Notes: generated by a model not told the origin, from the letters alone. 41,635 nt of DNA from an uncultured Alphaproteobacteria bacterium (GCA_903831485.1 CAIKXW010000205.1:1-41635); one strand, 5' to 3'; positions 26,081 through 34,766 are shown, counted from the first letter of the stretch. Numbers and translations are program-made.

Positions 26081-27679
26081 TTAACCGCCTCCAGCGCCGC
26101 CGAGAACGAGGGGCGCGAGGGTCACGCCCGCGATCGTCAGCACGACAAGCGCGCAGGCGTTCATGATCAGGCCACGCCGGATCATGTCCGCCTGCTTCAC
26201 CTTGCCGGTGCCGTAGGCGACGGCGTTGGAGCCAGACCCGACCGGCATAGCGAAGCCCATCGAGGCCGCCATTGCGGCGGGCACGATGAACGACGCCGCG
26301 CCAAGGGAAGGGTGGCTGGCGGCTACGGACAGCAGCACCGGACCCATCAGCGAGATTGTCGCAATGTTGGAAGCGAATTCCGTGATCACGATGACGAGCA
26401 GCCCGATGAGCAGGATCACGATGACTGGGTCCACGTCGGTAAGGCCGTTAAGTCCGCTTGCGAGGAAAGGGGACAGACCCGAAAGATCAGCCGCTGCGGC
26501 CAGCGCAAGTCCGCCGCCGAACAGCAGCAGGATGCCCCATGGGATTTTCTGCGCATCCACCCATGTCAGGAGCGGGCGCCTGCTGCCGCCGCCTGATGGG
26601 ACGATGAACAGGAGTAGCGCGCCGACAGTCGCGATGATCGTATCGACATGTCCGCTGTCGATACGTCCACCCGCCAGCAGTACGGCGCCGATCCAGTCCG
26701 CAATCAGTGTCGAAGCCATCCATAGTCCTGCGATGAGGAAGAAGACAATGGCGGTCCGCGCTTCGGGCGTTGTCAGGGGGCCGAGTTTTTCAAGCTCCTG
26801 GCGGACGCGCGCCTGAGCGCCGGCGGCTCCCTTGGCGTCTACTTCCAGGCCGCGCGACAGGATGAGCCAGACCATCGGAAGCAGGACGATGACCACCGGC
26901 ACCCCGACCGCCATCCACTGTCCGAAGGACACTTCGATACCCTCCAGCCGCAGCTGGGTCAGCGCTATACCGTTGGTGGGTGTGCCAATCGGCGTCGCCA
27001 GTCCGCCAATCGTGGCGGCGTAAGCAATCGCCAGCACCAGCGCTGCAGCGAACCTGGGGTTCTCTTGTCCGTTGAGCGCAGCCCCCGCCGCGACAGACAG
27101 CGCGAGCGGCGTCAGGATGAGGGACGTGGATGTGTTTGAGATCCACATCGAGAGGAATGCCGCCGCCACGACGAAGCCAGCGAGCATCAGGCCGGGCTTT
27201 GCGCCCCCGCGCGCCACGAGCCCAAAGGCGATCCGTGTCGAGAGTCCGCACCGTTCGATCGCGATACCAAGAAGGAAGCCTCCGATATAGAGCAGCACGA
27301 TCGGGCTGGAGTAGTAAGCGCCGAGGTCGCCGAGCCCCAGCGTGCGGATGAATTCGGGCGCCATCGCCGTTGCGTCGCGGCATAGTCCTTCAGTTGCGCA
27401 GACGAGCTGGCCGCGCGGGTTGATGCTGACCTCGATCCCGATCAGCGGGATGGCGACAATCGGAAGAAGCGCCGTTACAGCAACAGGCAGCGCCTCGGTG
27501 ATCCACCACGTTGCCATGAGGACGAGAAGGGCGAGCACCAGATGGGCTTCCCAGGGCAGACCGGCAAGCGGCAGCATCAGCGCGCCGATCGCCAGCGTCG
27601 GCCCGAGCCAGAGGCCTACCCGCGCTGCGCGGCCGGGCGAATCCGTTTCGACGTCCGTTGCGAGCTGGTTGTCCGTCAT
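26081..27679 (-). CDS. SLC13/DASS-family anion symporter
   Basis: A 532-residue membrane protein with about 11-13 helices. Both substrate/sodium motifs of the divalent anion:sodium symporters are visible: SNTSTSLILTPLA in the first half, and the second repeat SNIATISLMGPVLLS. GLATPIGTPTNGIA and AMPVGSGSNAVAYG form the family's signature loops. Likely substrates are C4-dicarboxylates, citrate or sulfate; the sequence does not decide. ATG 27679 has GCAGGA five bases upstream; codons further upstream add an unsupported 15-residue tail. It probably forms a transcript with sthA downstream. Confidence 0.9.
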   Translation of the reverse strand: MTDNQLATDVETDSPGRAARVGLWLGPTLAIGALMLPLAGLPWEAHLVLALLVLMATWWITEALPVAVTALLPIVAIPLIGIEVSINPRGQLVCATEGLCRDATAMAPEFIRTLGLGDLGAYYSSPIVLLYIGGFLLGIAIERCGLSTRIAFGLVARGGAKPGLMLAGFVVAAAFLSMWISNTSTSLILTPLALSVAAGAALNGQENPRFAAALVLAIAYAATIGGLATPIGTPTNGIALTQLRLEGIEVSFGQWMAVGVPVVIVLLPMVWLILSRGLEVDAKGAAGAQARVRQELEKLGPLTTPEARTAIVFFLIAGLWMASTLIADWIGAVLLAGGRIDSGHVDTIIATVGALLLFIVPSGGGSRRPLLTWVDAQKIPWGILLLFGGGLALAAAADLSGLSPFLASGLNGLTDVDPVIVILLIGLLVIVITEFASNIATISLMGPVLLSVAASHPSLGAASFIVPAAMAASMGFAMPVGSGSNAVAYGTGKVKQADMIRRGLIMNACALVVLTIAGVTLAPLVLGGAGGG

Positions 27680-27746
27680 TGGATCCTGCGTGCGAGCGCT
27701 TCGGACCGACCGTAGCATGGCCAATCTAGAGGAAAAGCGATCGACC

Positions 27747-28157
27747 TTAGCCGGTCACCGCACGGCCGGTGTTGACCTCGTGAGGTTCAGCCATGCACTC
27801 GCCCGTCAAGGCGGTCCAGTCGCTTGGGAATCCCTTGTCCACAAAGGTGAGTGAGAGGCGGCCCCATGTCTTGCTGCGCGTGCCATCGGGGCCTACGAGT
27901 TCGGCCGAACACATGGTCTCGTCATCAGTGTTGATCCAGTAGCCCTCAAAATGTCCGCGCGGTGCGCCGGTCGGCTCCAGGCCCTCAATGTAGAAGCGTG
28001 CGAACTTGCCCTTGCCCGTTTCAATCCTGAAGATCGCGCCGCCGTCGTAGTCGGTCTCCCAAATGATCTCGCCGAGATCAGTTTTCCATGCCTCATCGGC
28101 CATGGCCGGCGTCGCCGCCAGCAGCGCCGTGATAATGCATCCGGAAAACATCCGCAT
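27747..28157 (-). CDS. Secreted protein, unknown function
   Basis: A 136-residue protein with a signal peptide (cleavage after AMADE-like AMA). The mature part is about 115 residues, rich in aromatic residues and beta-strand pattern (GEIIWETDYDGGAIFRIETG, then RGHFEGYWI). Two cysteines (in ETMCSAEL and TGECMAEP) could form a disulfide in the periplasm. I do not recognise the family. A GGAGG-like ribosome site precedes closely spaced ATG codons at 28157 and 28151 and a GTG at 28160. It is the first of three minus-strand genes ahead of the SLC13 symporter. Confidence 0.75.
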   Translation of the reverse strand: MRMFSGCIITALLAATPAMADEAWKTDLGEIIWETDYDGGAIFRIETGKGKFARFYIEGLEPTGAPRGHFEGYWINTDDETMCSAELVGPDGTRSKTWGRLSLTFVDKGFPSDWTALTGECMAEPHEVNTGRAVTG

Positions 28158-28294
28158 CACCCTACCCCCTCCAATGCTCCAATCCCGGTGGCGACACTAT
28201 CATCGGGGCGAGGGAGCGCCACTGCGATATTCGCACGTGCGTATGCCAGGCGAAGGCTCTCGCACGCCAGAAGGGACTCTGTCAGAACCCGGCG

Positions 28295-29215
28295 ATGCTC
28301 GATGTCGTCCTGTCGCTCATACCGGTATTCTCACTGATTGCGCTTGGCGGCGTGCTGCGGCGCTTCAAGCTGCTGGCCGAGGATGGTTGGGCGGCGATGG
28401 AGCGGCTGACCTATTTCGTGCTGTTTCCGCCGATGATGTTCATGAGCATCATCGAGGGCTCGTTCGCGGGGGCCGACGCGCTGGCGCTGGGCCAGGTGCT
28501 GGCCGGGACGGTCGTCACGATGGCGGCGCTGATGCTTCTCGTCCGGCCGCTGCTGGCGAAGGACGGGCCGCAATTCACCAGCGTCTTCCAGGCCGGCATA
28601 CGCTGGAATGGCTATGTGGCGCTCGGCGTGATCGCGGGGCTGAATGGCGAGGCGGGGATAGGGCTCGCCGCAGTCGGTTTTGCCGTGCTGGTGCCGATCA
28701 ACAATGTGCTGAGCGTACTGGTGCTCAGCCGCTATGCCGGGTCTGGCCCGGCCAGCTTCGGACGCGTGACCCGCTCGATTGCGGCAAACCCGCTGATCCT
28801 GTCGACCGTGTTGGCCATCTTCCTTCTTCAGGCCGGCGTGCGTATAACCGAGCCCGTAACCCAGACGCTGAACCTGCTAGGCGATGCGACGATCGCACTT
28901 GGCCTGATCTGCGTGGGGGCAGCGCTGGACATCGGTTCGATGCGATCGGCCAAGCGTCCGCTGGCGATGGGCGCGTTGCTTCGGCTTGGCATCATGCCGG
29001 CGATCACGTTCGGGCTCTGCAACGCGATCGGACTCAGTGGAATGCCGATGCAGGTGGCGATGTTGTGCGTGGCGGCGCCCGTGGCGACGTCGTCCTACAT
29101 CCTGGCGCGGCAGTTGGGCGGGGACGCGCGCCTGATGGCAAACATCGTGACGCTCACGACGCTGCTGAGCCTCGTCACCATTCCGCTGACGATCTGGCTG
29201 ACGAGCGGCCCCTAG
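28295..29215 (+). CDS. AEC-family (auxin efflux carrier-like) permease
   Basis: A 306-residue membrane protein with ten predicted helices in two inverted halves. SLIALGGVLRRF at the N-terminus, FPPMMFMSI in the first half, LGLICVGAALDI and AAPVATSSYILARQLGGD in the second half are the AEC/bile-acid-symporter-type hallmarks. Bacterial members export malonate, malate or unidentified organic acids. The ligand here is not evident. The stop lies in CTAG shared with the convergent acetyltransferase. Confidence 0.88.
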   Translation: MLDVVLSLIPVFSLIALGGVLRRFKLLAEDGWAAMERLTYFVLFPPMMFMSIIEGSFAGADALALGQVLAGTVVTMAALMLLVRPLLAKDGPQFTSVFQAGIRWNGYVALGVIAGLNGEAGIGLAAVGFAVLVPINNVLSVLVLSRYAGSGPASFGRVTRSIAANPLILSTVLAIFLLQAGVRITEPVTQTLNLLGDATIALGLICVGAALDIGSMRSAKRPLAMGALLRLGIMPAITFGLCNAIGLSGMPMQVAMLCVAAPVATSSYILARQLGGDARLMANIVTLTTLLSLVTIPLTIWLTSGP

Positions 29216-29715
29216 AGCTGCTTCACCATGAAGACGAGATCCAGGCGCTTGCCGAACTTGCGGCCGACGCCCTTGAGCGTGCCCTGGACTTGGAAACCGG
29301 CCTGTTCGTGGAGTCTGATGGAGGCGGCGTTGCTGCTATCGATGCCGCCGACCATGGCTTCCATGCCCATCCCGCGGGCCCGGTCGACGAGTTCGGTCAG
29401 GATCATGCGTCCGATGCCGCGCCTCTGGGCGTTCGTCGCCACGTAGACGGAATGCTCGACGGTTCGGGCATAGCCGGGGAAGTCGCGGAAGACGCCGAAG
29501 CTGCCATAGCCAAGCACGTTGTGCGGCGTGACCGGATCGATCGCTGCGAGAACCGGGAAGCCGCCCGCGCGCCGGGCATCCCTCCAGTGCCGTCGCAGAT
29601 CGACCGTCGTCTCGTTCTCCGACCAGATCGAGAAGGTCTCGCGGACGGCATGGTTGTAGATGGCCGTGATGCCCGCAAGATGGGGGACATCCGCGTCGAG
29701 AACCACAACCGGCAT
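29212..29715 (-). CDS. GNAT N-acetyltransferase (phosphinothricin acetyltransferase-like)
   Basis: A 167-residue GNAT protein. IYNHAVRETFSIWSE is the N-terminal helix of the PAT/YncA-type subfamily. The acetyl-CoA loop is YVATNAQRRGIGRMIL, and NAASIRLHEQAGFQVQGTLKGVG is the C-terminal hallmark. Such enzymes acetylate phosphinothricin, methionine sulfoximine or unknown amines. ATG 29715 has GGAGG six bases upstream. The frame can be extended to 29820, but the extra residues are unlike the family. The stop is in a CTAG shared with the AEC gene. Confidence 0.9.
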   Translation of the reverse strand: MPVVVLDADVPHLAGITAIYNHAVRETFSIWSENETTVDLRRHWRDARRAGGFPVLAAIDPVTPHNVLGYGSFGVFRDFPGYARTVEHSVYVATNAQRRGIGRMILTELVDRARGMGMEAMVGGIDSSNAASIRLHEQAGFQVQGTLKGVGRKFGKRLDLVFMVKQL

Positions 29716-29843
29716 CGCGCCTCCATGCTGCGCCGCAGCGTTCGATATTCGAGACTGCATTACACGCGGATCGGCCCTAGCTCCAGCGCGCGGGCCGTGC
29801 GATTTCGGGATCGACAACAAGAAACCATCAGGGAGCCCACCAG

Positions 29844-31589
29844 ATGTCAGCAGAAGCCGCGCCGTTTCCCGTGATGTCCATCGCCCAGTGCAACGCGGTG
29901 ATGACCGCCCCCGGCGCCAAGTTCGAGATGGAAGAGAAAGTCATCAACGGCATCAGGTTGCGTACCTACAAGCATGCGCCGCTGACCCTGCGGGACGTGG
30001 TGCTCAACTCGAAGCAGTGGGATTTTCGCGAGTATCTCGTATTCGAGGATGAGCGGATCACCTACGCCGCTCACTACAAGGCGGTGGCGCATCTGGCCCG
30101 CAGGCTGCGGGAGGATTTCGGGGTGCAGAAGGGCGACCGCGTGGCCGTGGTCATGCGCAACTACCCACAATGGGCCGTCGGATTCTGGGCGGCGCTGGCG
30201 ATCGGCGCGATCGCGACCCCGCTCAATTCCTGGTGGACGGGGGAGGAGTTGGAGTATGGCCTTGCCGATTCCGGCGCCAGGGTCGCGATCGTCGATCCGG
30301 AGAAGCTGGAACGCATCCGCGATCATCTGCCGACGCTGACCCAGCTCAAGACCGTCATCGTTGCACGGGGAGGCGATGACGAGGCTGATCCGCGGATCGT
30401 CTCGCTGGAGAAGCTGATCGGATCGGCCAGGGCGTGGGCCAGCCTGCCGGACATCGAGATGCCGGCGGCCGAGGTGGGGCCCGATGACGACGCCACCATC
30501 ATGTACACATCAGGCACGACGGGGAAGCCAAAGGGCGCGCTGGCGACGCATCGCGGCATCATCTCGAACGTGTTCAACGGCATGGCCTGCCAGGCGCGGC
30601 ACTTTGTGCGCCAGGGTCAGTCGCCACCAGTGCGCGATCCGCTGAACGATCCGCCGCGCATTCCGCTGCTGGCGATCCCGTTCTTTCACGCGACAGGCGC
30701 GTTCTCGAATCTCGTGCCCGTGATCATGAACGCGGACAAGATCGTCACGATGTACAAGTGGGATCCGGGCGAGGCGCTGGAGATCATCGAGCGCGAGAAG
30801 GTCACCATGATCGGCGGCGTGCCGGCGATTGCATGGCAAGTGCTGGAGCATCCTGATCGCGACAAGTACGATCTCTCTTCGATCCAGTTTGTCGCATATG
30901 GAGGCGCGCCGTCGGCTCCAGAACTCGTGGCCACGATCAAGCGCCGGTTCCCGAATGGTCTCGCCTCGAACGGCTGGGGGATGACGGAGACGTGCGCCGC
31001 GTCCTGCGTGAATTTCGGGAAAGACTACGAAGTCCGCCCCGACAGCTGTGGGGCGCCGGCTCCGGCGATGGATTTCAAGATCGTGGGCTCGAACGGCGAG
31101 ACGCTTGGGCCCAACCAGGTTGGCGAGCTTTGGGTGAAGGGGCCGAACAACTGCAAGGCCTACTGGAACAAGCCGGAAGCGACAGCCAAGACCTACATCG
31201 ATGGCTGGGTGGTGACGGGCGACATCGGGCGGATGGACGAGGAAAGCTTCGTCTTCCTGCTCGACCGCGCCAAGGACATGCTGATCCGCGGCGGCGAGAA
31301 CATCTACTGCATCGAGGTCGAGAGCGCGCTTTACGATCACCCTGCCATCATGGACGCAGCCGTCGTCGGCATTCCGCACAAGGTGCTGGGGGAGGAGGTC
31401 GGCGCCGTCGTGCAGGTGAAGCCCGACATGGAGGTGACGGCTGACGAGCTGCGCCGGTTCACGGCCCAGAAGATTGCTGCGTTCAAGGTGCCGGTCGATA
31501 TCCAGATCCAGCGTGATCCGCTGCCGCGCAACGCCAACGGCAAGATCATGAAGAGCGAATTGCGAACGCGGTTTGCGCCGCGGCCCTGA
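29844..31589 (+). CDS. AMP-forming acyl-CoA ligase
   Basis: A 581-residue class I adenylate-forming enzyme. The phosphate loop is IMYTSGTTGKPKGALATH (about 216-233), the A5 region is SNGWGMTETCA, A7 is YIDGWVVTGDIG, A8 is FLLDRAKDMLIRGGENIYCIEVE and A10 with the catalytic lysine is PLPRNANGKIMKSELR. It activates a carboxylic acid to its CoA thioester through an acyl-adenylate. The chain length is unknown; the motif set fits medium/long-chain or CaiC-like ligases. An 18-base spacer separates it from a good AGGGAG ribosome site. A terminator begins within its last codons. Confidence 0.92.
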   Translation: MSAEAAPFPVMSIAQCNAVMTAPGAKFEMEEKVINGIRLRTYKHAPLTLRDVVLNSKQWDFREYLVFEDERITYAAHYKAVAHLARRLREDFGVQKGDRVAVVMRNYPQWAVGFWAALAIGAIATPLNSWWTGEELEYGLADSGARVAIVDPEKLERIRDHLPTLTQLKTVIVARGGDDEADPRIVSLEKLIGSARAWASLPDIEMPAAEVGPDDDATIMYTSGTTGKPKGALATHRGIISNVFNGMACQARHFVRQGQSPPVRDPLNDPPRIPLLAIPFFHATGAFSNLVPVIMNADKIVTMYKWDPGEALEIIEREKVTMIGGVPAIAWQVLEHPDRDKYDLSSIQFVAYGGAPSAPELVATIKRRFPNGLASNGWGMTETCAASCVNFGKDYEVRPDSCGAPAPAMDFKIVGSNGETLGPNQVGELWVKGPNNCKAYWNKPEATAKTYIDGWVVTGDIGRMDEESFVFLLDRAKDMLIRGGENIYCIEVESALYDHPAIMDAAVVGIPHKVLGEEVGAVVQVKPDMEVTADELRRFTAQKIAAFKVPVDIQIQRDPLPRNANGKIMKSELRTRFAPRP

Positions 31590-31605
31590 CCGCGTTCGGT
31601 TTTTT
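31563..31605 (+). terminator. Intrinsic terminator overlapping the end of the acyl-CoA ligase gene
   Basis: CGAACGCGG (31563-31571) pairs perfectly with CCGCGTTCG (31590-31598), and the 18-base loop contains a CGCGG that could pair inside. GGTTTTTT follows directly (31599-31605). The left arm is inside the coding sequence and the right arm just past the stop. Confidence 0.85.
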
Positions 31606-31618
31606 ACCTCTCCGGTTG

Positions 31619-31642
31619 GGAACGTCGATCAAGGGCTCCGTT
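31619..31642 (+). promoter_or_regulatory. EcfG-like promoter candidate 1 of the small membrane-protein pair
   Basis: GGAAC (31619-31623), 15 bases, CGTT (31639-31642). Both hexamer cores match the EcfG consensus exactly, but the spacer is one base shorter than the usual 16-17. It lies just after the terminator. Confidence 0.35.
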
Positions 31643-31646
31643 TCGC

Positions 31647-31671
31647 GGAACTCTGACCGACGAACTGTGTT
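31647..31671 (+). promoter_or_regulatory. EcfG-like promoter candidate 2 of the small membrane-protein pair
   Basis: GGAAC (31647-31651), exactly 16 bases, TGTT (31668-31671). Consensus is GGAAC-N16/17-CGTT, so only the first, least conserved -10 base differs. The ATG follows 28 bases after the -10, a fitting distance for a short leader. Confidence 0.5.
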
Positions 31672-31699
31672 GTTTGGGGAACCAATACAGAGGGACCCC

Positions 31700-31924
31700 A
31701 TGAGCCGCACGACAATCTGGTCTGTCCTTGTCTTTACAGTTTTCGCGTTCGCCGCCGCCATCATGGTTTTCTGGATCCGCGATGGCTCGCTGCGTGAAGC
31801 GGGCGCTTCGATGGACAACCTGCTGAGCAATGCGGGCAGCGAGATTTCAGAACCCATAAGTGAGATCGTTGACAAAACTGGCGCAACATTCCAGCGCGCG
31901 GCCGACGGGGATGACCGCACCTAA
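31700..31924 (+). CDS. Small single-helix membrane protein (first of a paralogous pair)
   Basis: A 74-residue protein with one N-terminal membrane helix (about 7-28), then WIRDGSLREAGASMDNLLS, a polar helix, and the terminal DGDDRT. AGGGA lies just before ATG 31700. The next gene encodes a paralogue with the same layout and the same last six residues. I do not recognise a known family. The orientation rule (Arg after the helix) suggests a cytoplasmic tail, but this is weak. It lies directly behind two EcfG-like promoter candidates, so a role in general stress is possible. Confidence 0.75.
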   Translation: MSRTTIWSVLVFTVFAFAAAIMVFWIRDGSLREAGASMDNLLSNAGSEISEPISEIVDKTGATFQRAADGDDRT

Positions 31925-31949
31925 GCGGTCTCTTCAGGGAGGATTTGAT

Positions 31950-32177
31950 ATGCGGCTACTGGGCGGAATTGTTGTCGCGATAGCCGTCGGCTTCATCATG
32001 GTGATGGGCTATTTCTGGTGGCGCGATGGCTCGCTTCAAGCGGCCGGCGCCAACATGGATGAGGGCCTGTCGAAGATCGACCAGACGACGCAGCCGCTTC
32101 AGGACTCGGTCGGCAAGGTAGGCGAAGGCGTCAAGGAAACCATCGACAACGCCAGCGACGGCGACGACCGCACCTGA
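31950..32177 (+). CDS. Small single-helix membrane protein (second of a paralogous pair)
   Basis: A 75-residue protein, paralogous to the preceding gene: one membrane helix (about 4-24), then WWRDGSLQAAGANMDEGLS, a polar amphipathic helix with Gln/Lys/Gly repeats, and the end DGDDRT. An excellent GGGAGG ribosome site precedes ATG 31950, only 25 bases after the first gene, so the two share a transcript. The fixed RDGSL-x-x-AGA-x-MD motif and the acidic end are the parts most likely to be functional. Function unknown. It converges on the ZntB gene with a 2-base gap. Confidence 0.78.
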   Translation: MRLLGGIVVAIAVGFIMVMGYFWWRDGSLQAAGANMDEGLSKIDQTTQPLQDSVGKVGEGVKETIDNASDGDDRT

Positions 32178-32179
32178 AC

Positions 32180-33211
32180 CTAGATCCACCTGCGCCATTT
32201 GAGGAAGGCGAGCACGCCGACCCCGAGTGCGCAGGTGACGCCGACCACCATCCCGAACGACCAGGGCTCGTGCGCCCATGGAATGCCGGCGAGATTCATG
32301 CCGAGGAGGCCGGTCACGTAGGATAGCGGCAGGAAGATCGCGGACACGATCGACAAGGCCAGAAGACGCTGGTTGAGCGTTTCCTGTCGTTGGCCAACCA
32401 CCTGATCCTGCAGAACGGCCGCACGATCGCGGATCGAATCCAGCTCTTCGGCGATGCGAATGATATGGTCGGACGTATCGCGCAGGATCACCTGATCGTC
32501 ATCGTCGAATACTGGCGCGCCAGACCGGCGCATCCTTGCCTCACGCTGAAGCTGGGTCATGGCTTCCGACTGCGGCTGCACATACCGGCGAAGGAGGAGG
32601 ATGGTGCGTCGAAACTCTGCAAGGTCGCGCGGCGATAGCCGGCCCTTTTCGTTGAGCATCGTCTCTTCGAACTCGTCCGCTTCCTCCTTCAGCTGCTCCA
32701 CCACAGGGTCGATATAGTCGACCAGCTTGGATGCGATGCGGGCGAGCAGGTGGGCGGATGACGTCGGCGGATCGCGGCCGGTTTCCTCGCGGACTTCGTG
32801 GATCGCCTTCACCGGATAGGACCGCATCGAGATGACGAGATTGCTGGTCGCCCAGATGCGGACGGAGATCATGTCTTCCGGTTCGGCGCCTGGATTGTGG
32901 TTGACGCCCCTCAGGTTGAGCAGCAGGCCGTCCTCATAGGGCGCACAGCGCGGACGCGACTCGGTCTGCAACAGGGCGGCGATCACCGCTTCGTCGAGAT
33001 CGCTGGATTCCTCGAGCCATTCCCGCGTCTCGGCCGCAAGGCGATTGAAGTGCAGCCAGCGCCAGCCGAGCTCGGGACAAGCAGCCGTCGGCTTTATCTT
33101 TGTCCAGTCAACGCGTGAAATGGCCCCGTTCGGCTCGAAATCGAAGCCGAAAATGAAGGCTTCGGCATTCGGTTCGGAATGGTCGTTCCGTTCGACGGGG
33201 GAGATGGGCAT
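32180..33211 (-). CDS. zntB: CorA-family metal ion transporter (ZntB-like)
   Basis: A 343-residue protein. The large soluble N-terminal part (1-280) ends in a long helix (RDTSDHIIRIAEELDSIRD). Two C-terminal membrane helices follow, with the CorA signature GLLGMNLAGIP (the GMN motif is intact). The length and the GxxxMNxxGIP context fit ZntB, which transports zinc (and other divalent cations), rather than the magnesium channel CorA. The pore motif does not decide the ion. sodC lies 60 bases upstream on the same strand, and zinc is a SodC cofactor, so a shared role is conceivable. Confidence 0.88.
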   Translation of the reverse strand: MPISPVERNDHSEPNAEAFIFGFDFEPNGAISRVDWTKIKPTAACPELGWRWLHFNRLAAETREWLEESSDLDEAVIAALLQTESRPRCAPYEDGLLLNLRGVNHNPGAEPEDMISVRIWATSNLVISMRSYPVKAIHEVREETGRDPPTSSAHLLARIASKLVDYIDPVVEQLKEEADEFEETMLNEKGRLSPRDLAEFRRTILLLRRYVQPQSEAMTQLQREARMRRSGAPVFDDDDQVILRDTSDHIIRIAEELDSIRDRAAVLQDQVVGQRQETLNQRLLALSIVSAIFLPLSYVTGLLGMNLAGIPWAHEPWSFGMVVGVTCALGVGVLAFLKWRRWI

Positions 33212-33271
33212 CGGCGGCGCCTGATAAGGGGTCGCCCGCTTCTAGACCGGTTTTCGCCGGGCCTGCCAGTC

Positions 33272-33805
33272 CTAGTTCCGGATCGCTGCGCAGGCGACGC
33301 GGTCGCCCGAATTTCCCAGCGGCTGGCTGGTGTGGTCGTCGGGATTGGCGTGGATCACCAGCGCCGAGCCATCGGCGTCCTGCAGCTCGGAGACCGTCAG
33401 CAGGGTCGTGAAAACCTCGGTTGCGGCAGACCCATCGCTGGCGGCGGAAATGTTCGGCAGGTCGCCATTCTCCGGGCCATGCACATAGAGCAGCCCGTGA
33501 TCCGTGTTGGACTTCTGGATGTGGCCTGCGGCGTTCGCGAACTTCGCGGGATCGGAGCAATTGCCAACAGCATGCAGATGCATGCCGTGCCATCCCGGCG
33601 AGAGACCGCCGGCGGTAATGATCACGCGCATCAGGACACCGGTGAGGGCGGGTGTGAACTGGACTGTGCCGATTTCCGCGCCGCTATTGTTGGTCAGGGC
33701 CGCCTCTGTGGCCGGGCCGCCAGCCGTGTTCATGGCGGGAGGAGGATCCTGCTCCGATGTCGCGCATGCAGTGAGGAGCAGGGCGAGAGCCGTTGCACGC
33801 AGCAT
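33272..33805 (-). CDS. sodC: Cu/Zn superoxide dismutase, lipoprotein
   Basis: A 177-residue periplasmic enzyme with the lipobox LLLTAC (Cys14). The metal ligands are recognisable: the His pair in GMHLHAVGNCSD, His in AAGHIQKSNTDHG, the Asp in NGDLPNI, and the copper His in LVIHANPDDHTSQPLGNSGDRVAC. The intrasubunit cysteines are also present (NCSD and VACAA). The usual glycine-rich HFNP segment is altered (HIQKSN). It should convert superoxide to peroxide at the envelope. ATG 33805 has GGAATC nearby. The frame extends upstream into the tlyA promoter, but that part is not the signal peptide. Confidence 0.92.
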   Translation of the reverse strand: MLRATALALLLTACATSEQDPPPAMNTAGGPATEAALTNNSGAEIGTVQFTPALTGVLMRVIITAGGLSPGWHGMHLHAVGNCSDPAKFANAAGHIQKSNTDHGLLYVHGPENGDLPNISAASDGSAATEVFTTLLTVSELQDADGSALVIHANPDDHTSQPLGNSGDRVACAAIRN

Positions 33806-33883
33806 GGTGATTCCTGGACTTGCGGAAGGCGGCAGTTGCCAATCTAAAGGCCCGGGACACGCGACGGTTCCCCGAAGGGCGCG

Positions 33884-34636
33884 ATGACGAGCGGCAATGA
33901 AAGCGGTGGACGGCGGCGGCTGGACGTCGAGCTGGTTCAGCGCGGCCTCGCGCCGACGCGTGCGCGTGCGCGCGAGGCAATCGAAGCCGGCAAGGTGCAC
34001 GTCGATGGCGTTGCGGCGACGAAGCCCGGCCAGCTGGTTGGCGATGGTTCGTTGATCGAAGCCGAGGCGGCCCATCCATGGGTGTCGCGCGGCGGGTTGA
34101 AGCTTGATCATGCGCTGACGGTGTTTGGTGTCGATCCGGCTGGCCGGCATTGCCTCGACATCGGCTCATCGACCGGAGGCTTCACGGATGTGCTGCTGGC
34201 GCGCGGCGCGCGGCGGATTGTCGCGATTGATGTGGGTGTGGGGCAGCTGCATCCGCGGTTGCGGGAAGACAAGCGCGTTGTCAGTCACGAATCGACCGAT
34301 GCGCGAAATCTCGATGCGGCACTCGTCATCGAGCCGCCGACGCTGATCGTGTGTGATGCAAGCTTCATCGGGCTCGCCAAGCTGTTGACGCGACCACTGG
34401 AACTGGCAGCGCCGGACGCGATGCTGGTGGCGCTGTTCAAGCCGCAGTTCGAGGTTGGGCCAGCAAATGTCGGCAAGGGCGGCATCGTCTCCCGCCCCGC
34501 CGCTGTTGCGGCTGCGGCGGACGAGCTGGAGCGGTGGCTTGCGAAGGTGGGGTGGGTCGTCAGGCAGTGGTCGGATAGTCCTATCACCGGCGCGGATGGC
34601 AATCGCGAGCGACTGTTCGTCGCGCGAAATTACTGA
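33884..34636 (+). CDS. tlyA: TlyA-type rRNA 2'-O-methyltransferase
   Basis: A 250-residue protein. An S4 RNA-binding domain comes first (RLDVELVQRGLAPTRARARE, about 11-70). An RrmJ-like methyltransferase follows, with the SAM loop DIGSSTGGFTDVLLARGA (about 88-105) and DASFIGLAKLL. TlyA methylates the ribose of cytidines in 16S and/or 23S rRNA; the old name haemolysin is a historical misnomer. The start ATG 33884 is divergent from sodC with 78 bases between. The end of the gene is followed by hairpin sequences. Confidence 0.92.
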   Translation: MTSGNESGGRRRLDVELVQRGLAPTRARAREAIEAGKVHVDGVAATKPGQLVGDGSLIEAEAAHPWVSRGGLKLDHALTVFGVDPAGRHCLDIGSSTGGFTDVLLARGARRIVAIDVGVGQLHPRLREDKRVVSHESTDARNLDAALVIEPPTLIVCDASFIGLAKLLTRPLELAAPDAMLVALFKPQFEVGPANVGKGGIVSRPAAVAAAADELERWLAKVGWVVRQWSDSPITGADGNRERLFVARNY

Positions 34637-34733
34637 TCAGCTTGTCCTCAGAATCAGACGAGCCGTACTGCTCGCGCAATGCGGCTCGCCCTCACAGGCC
34701 CTGGGTTGGGGGGACGGGCCTGTCCTTTAAGAG

Positions 34734-34764
34734 TGGCCGCGGCGGCCGAAAGGCGTTGCGGCCA
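34734..34764. terminator. Hairpin between the convergent tlyA and glycine-zipper genes
   Basis: TGGCCGC (34734-34740) pairs perfectly with GCGGCCA (34758-34764) across a 17-base loop. It lies two bases from the stop of the minus-strand gene and about 100 bases past tlyA, so it could end transcripts from both sides. No clear T-run. Confidence 0.45.
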
Positions 34765-34766
34765 GT

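Noticed and set aside
28063..29874. 603-residue plus-strand open frame
   Set aside because: It overlaps the AEC permease in another frame and the GNAT gene in antisense, both with clear family motifs.
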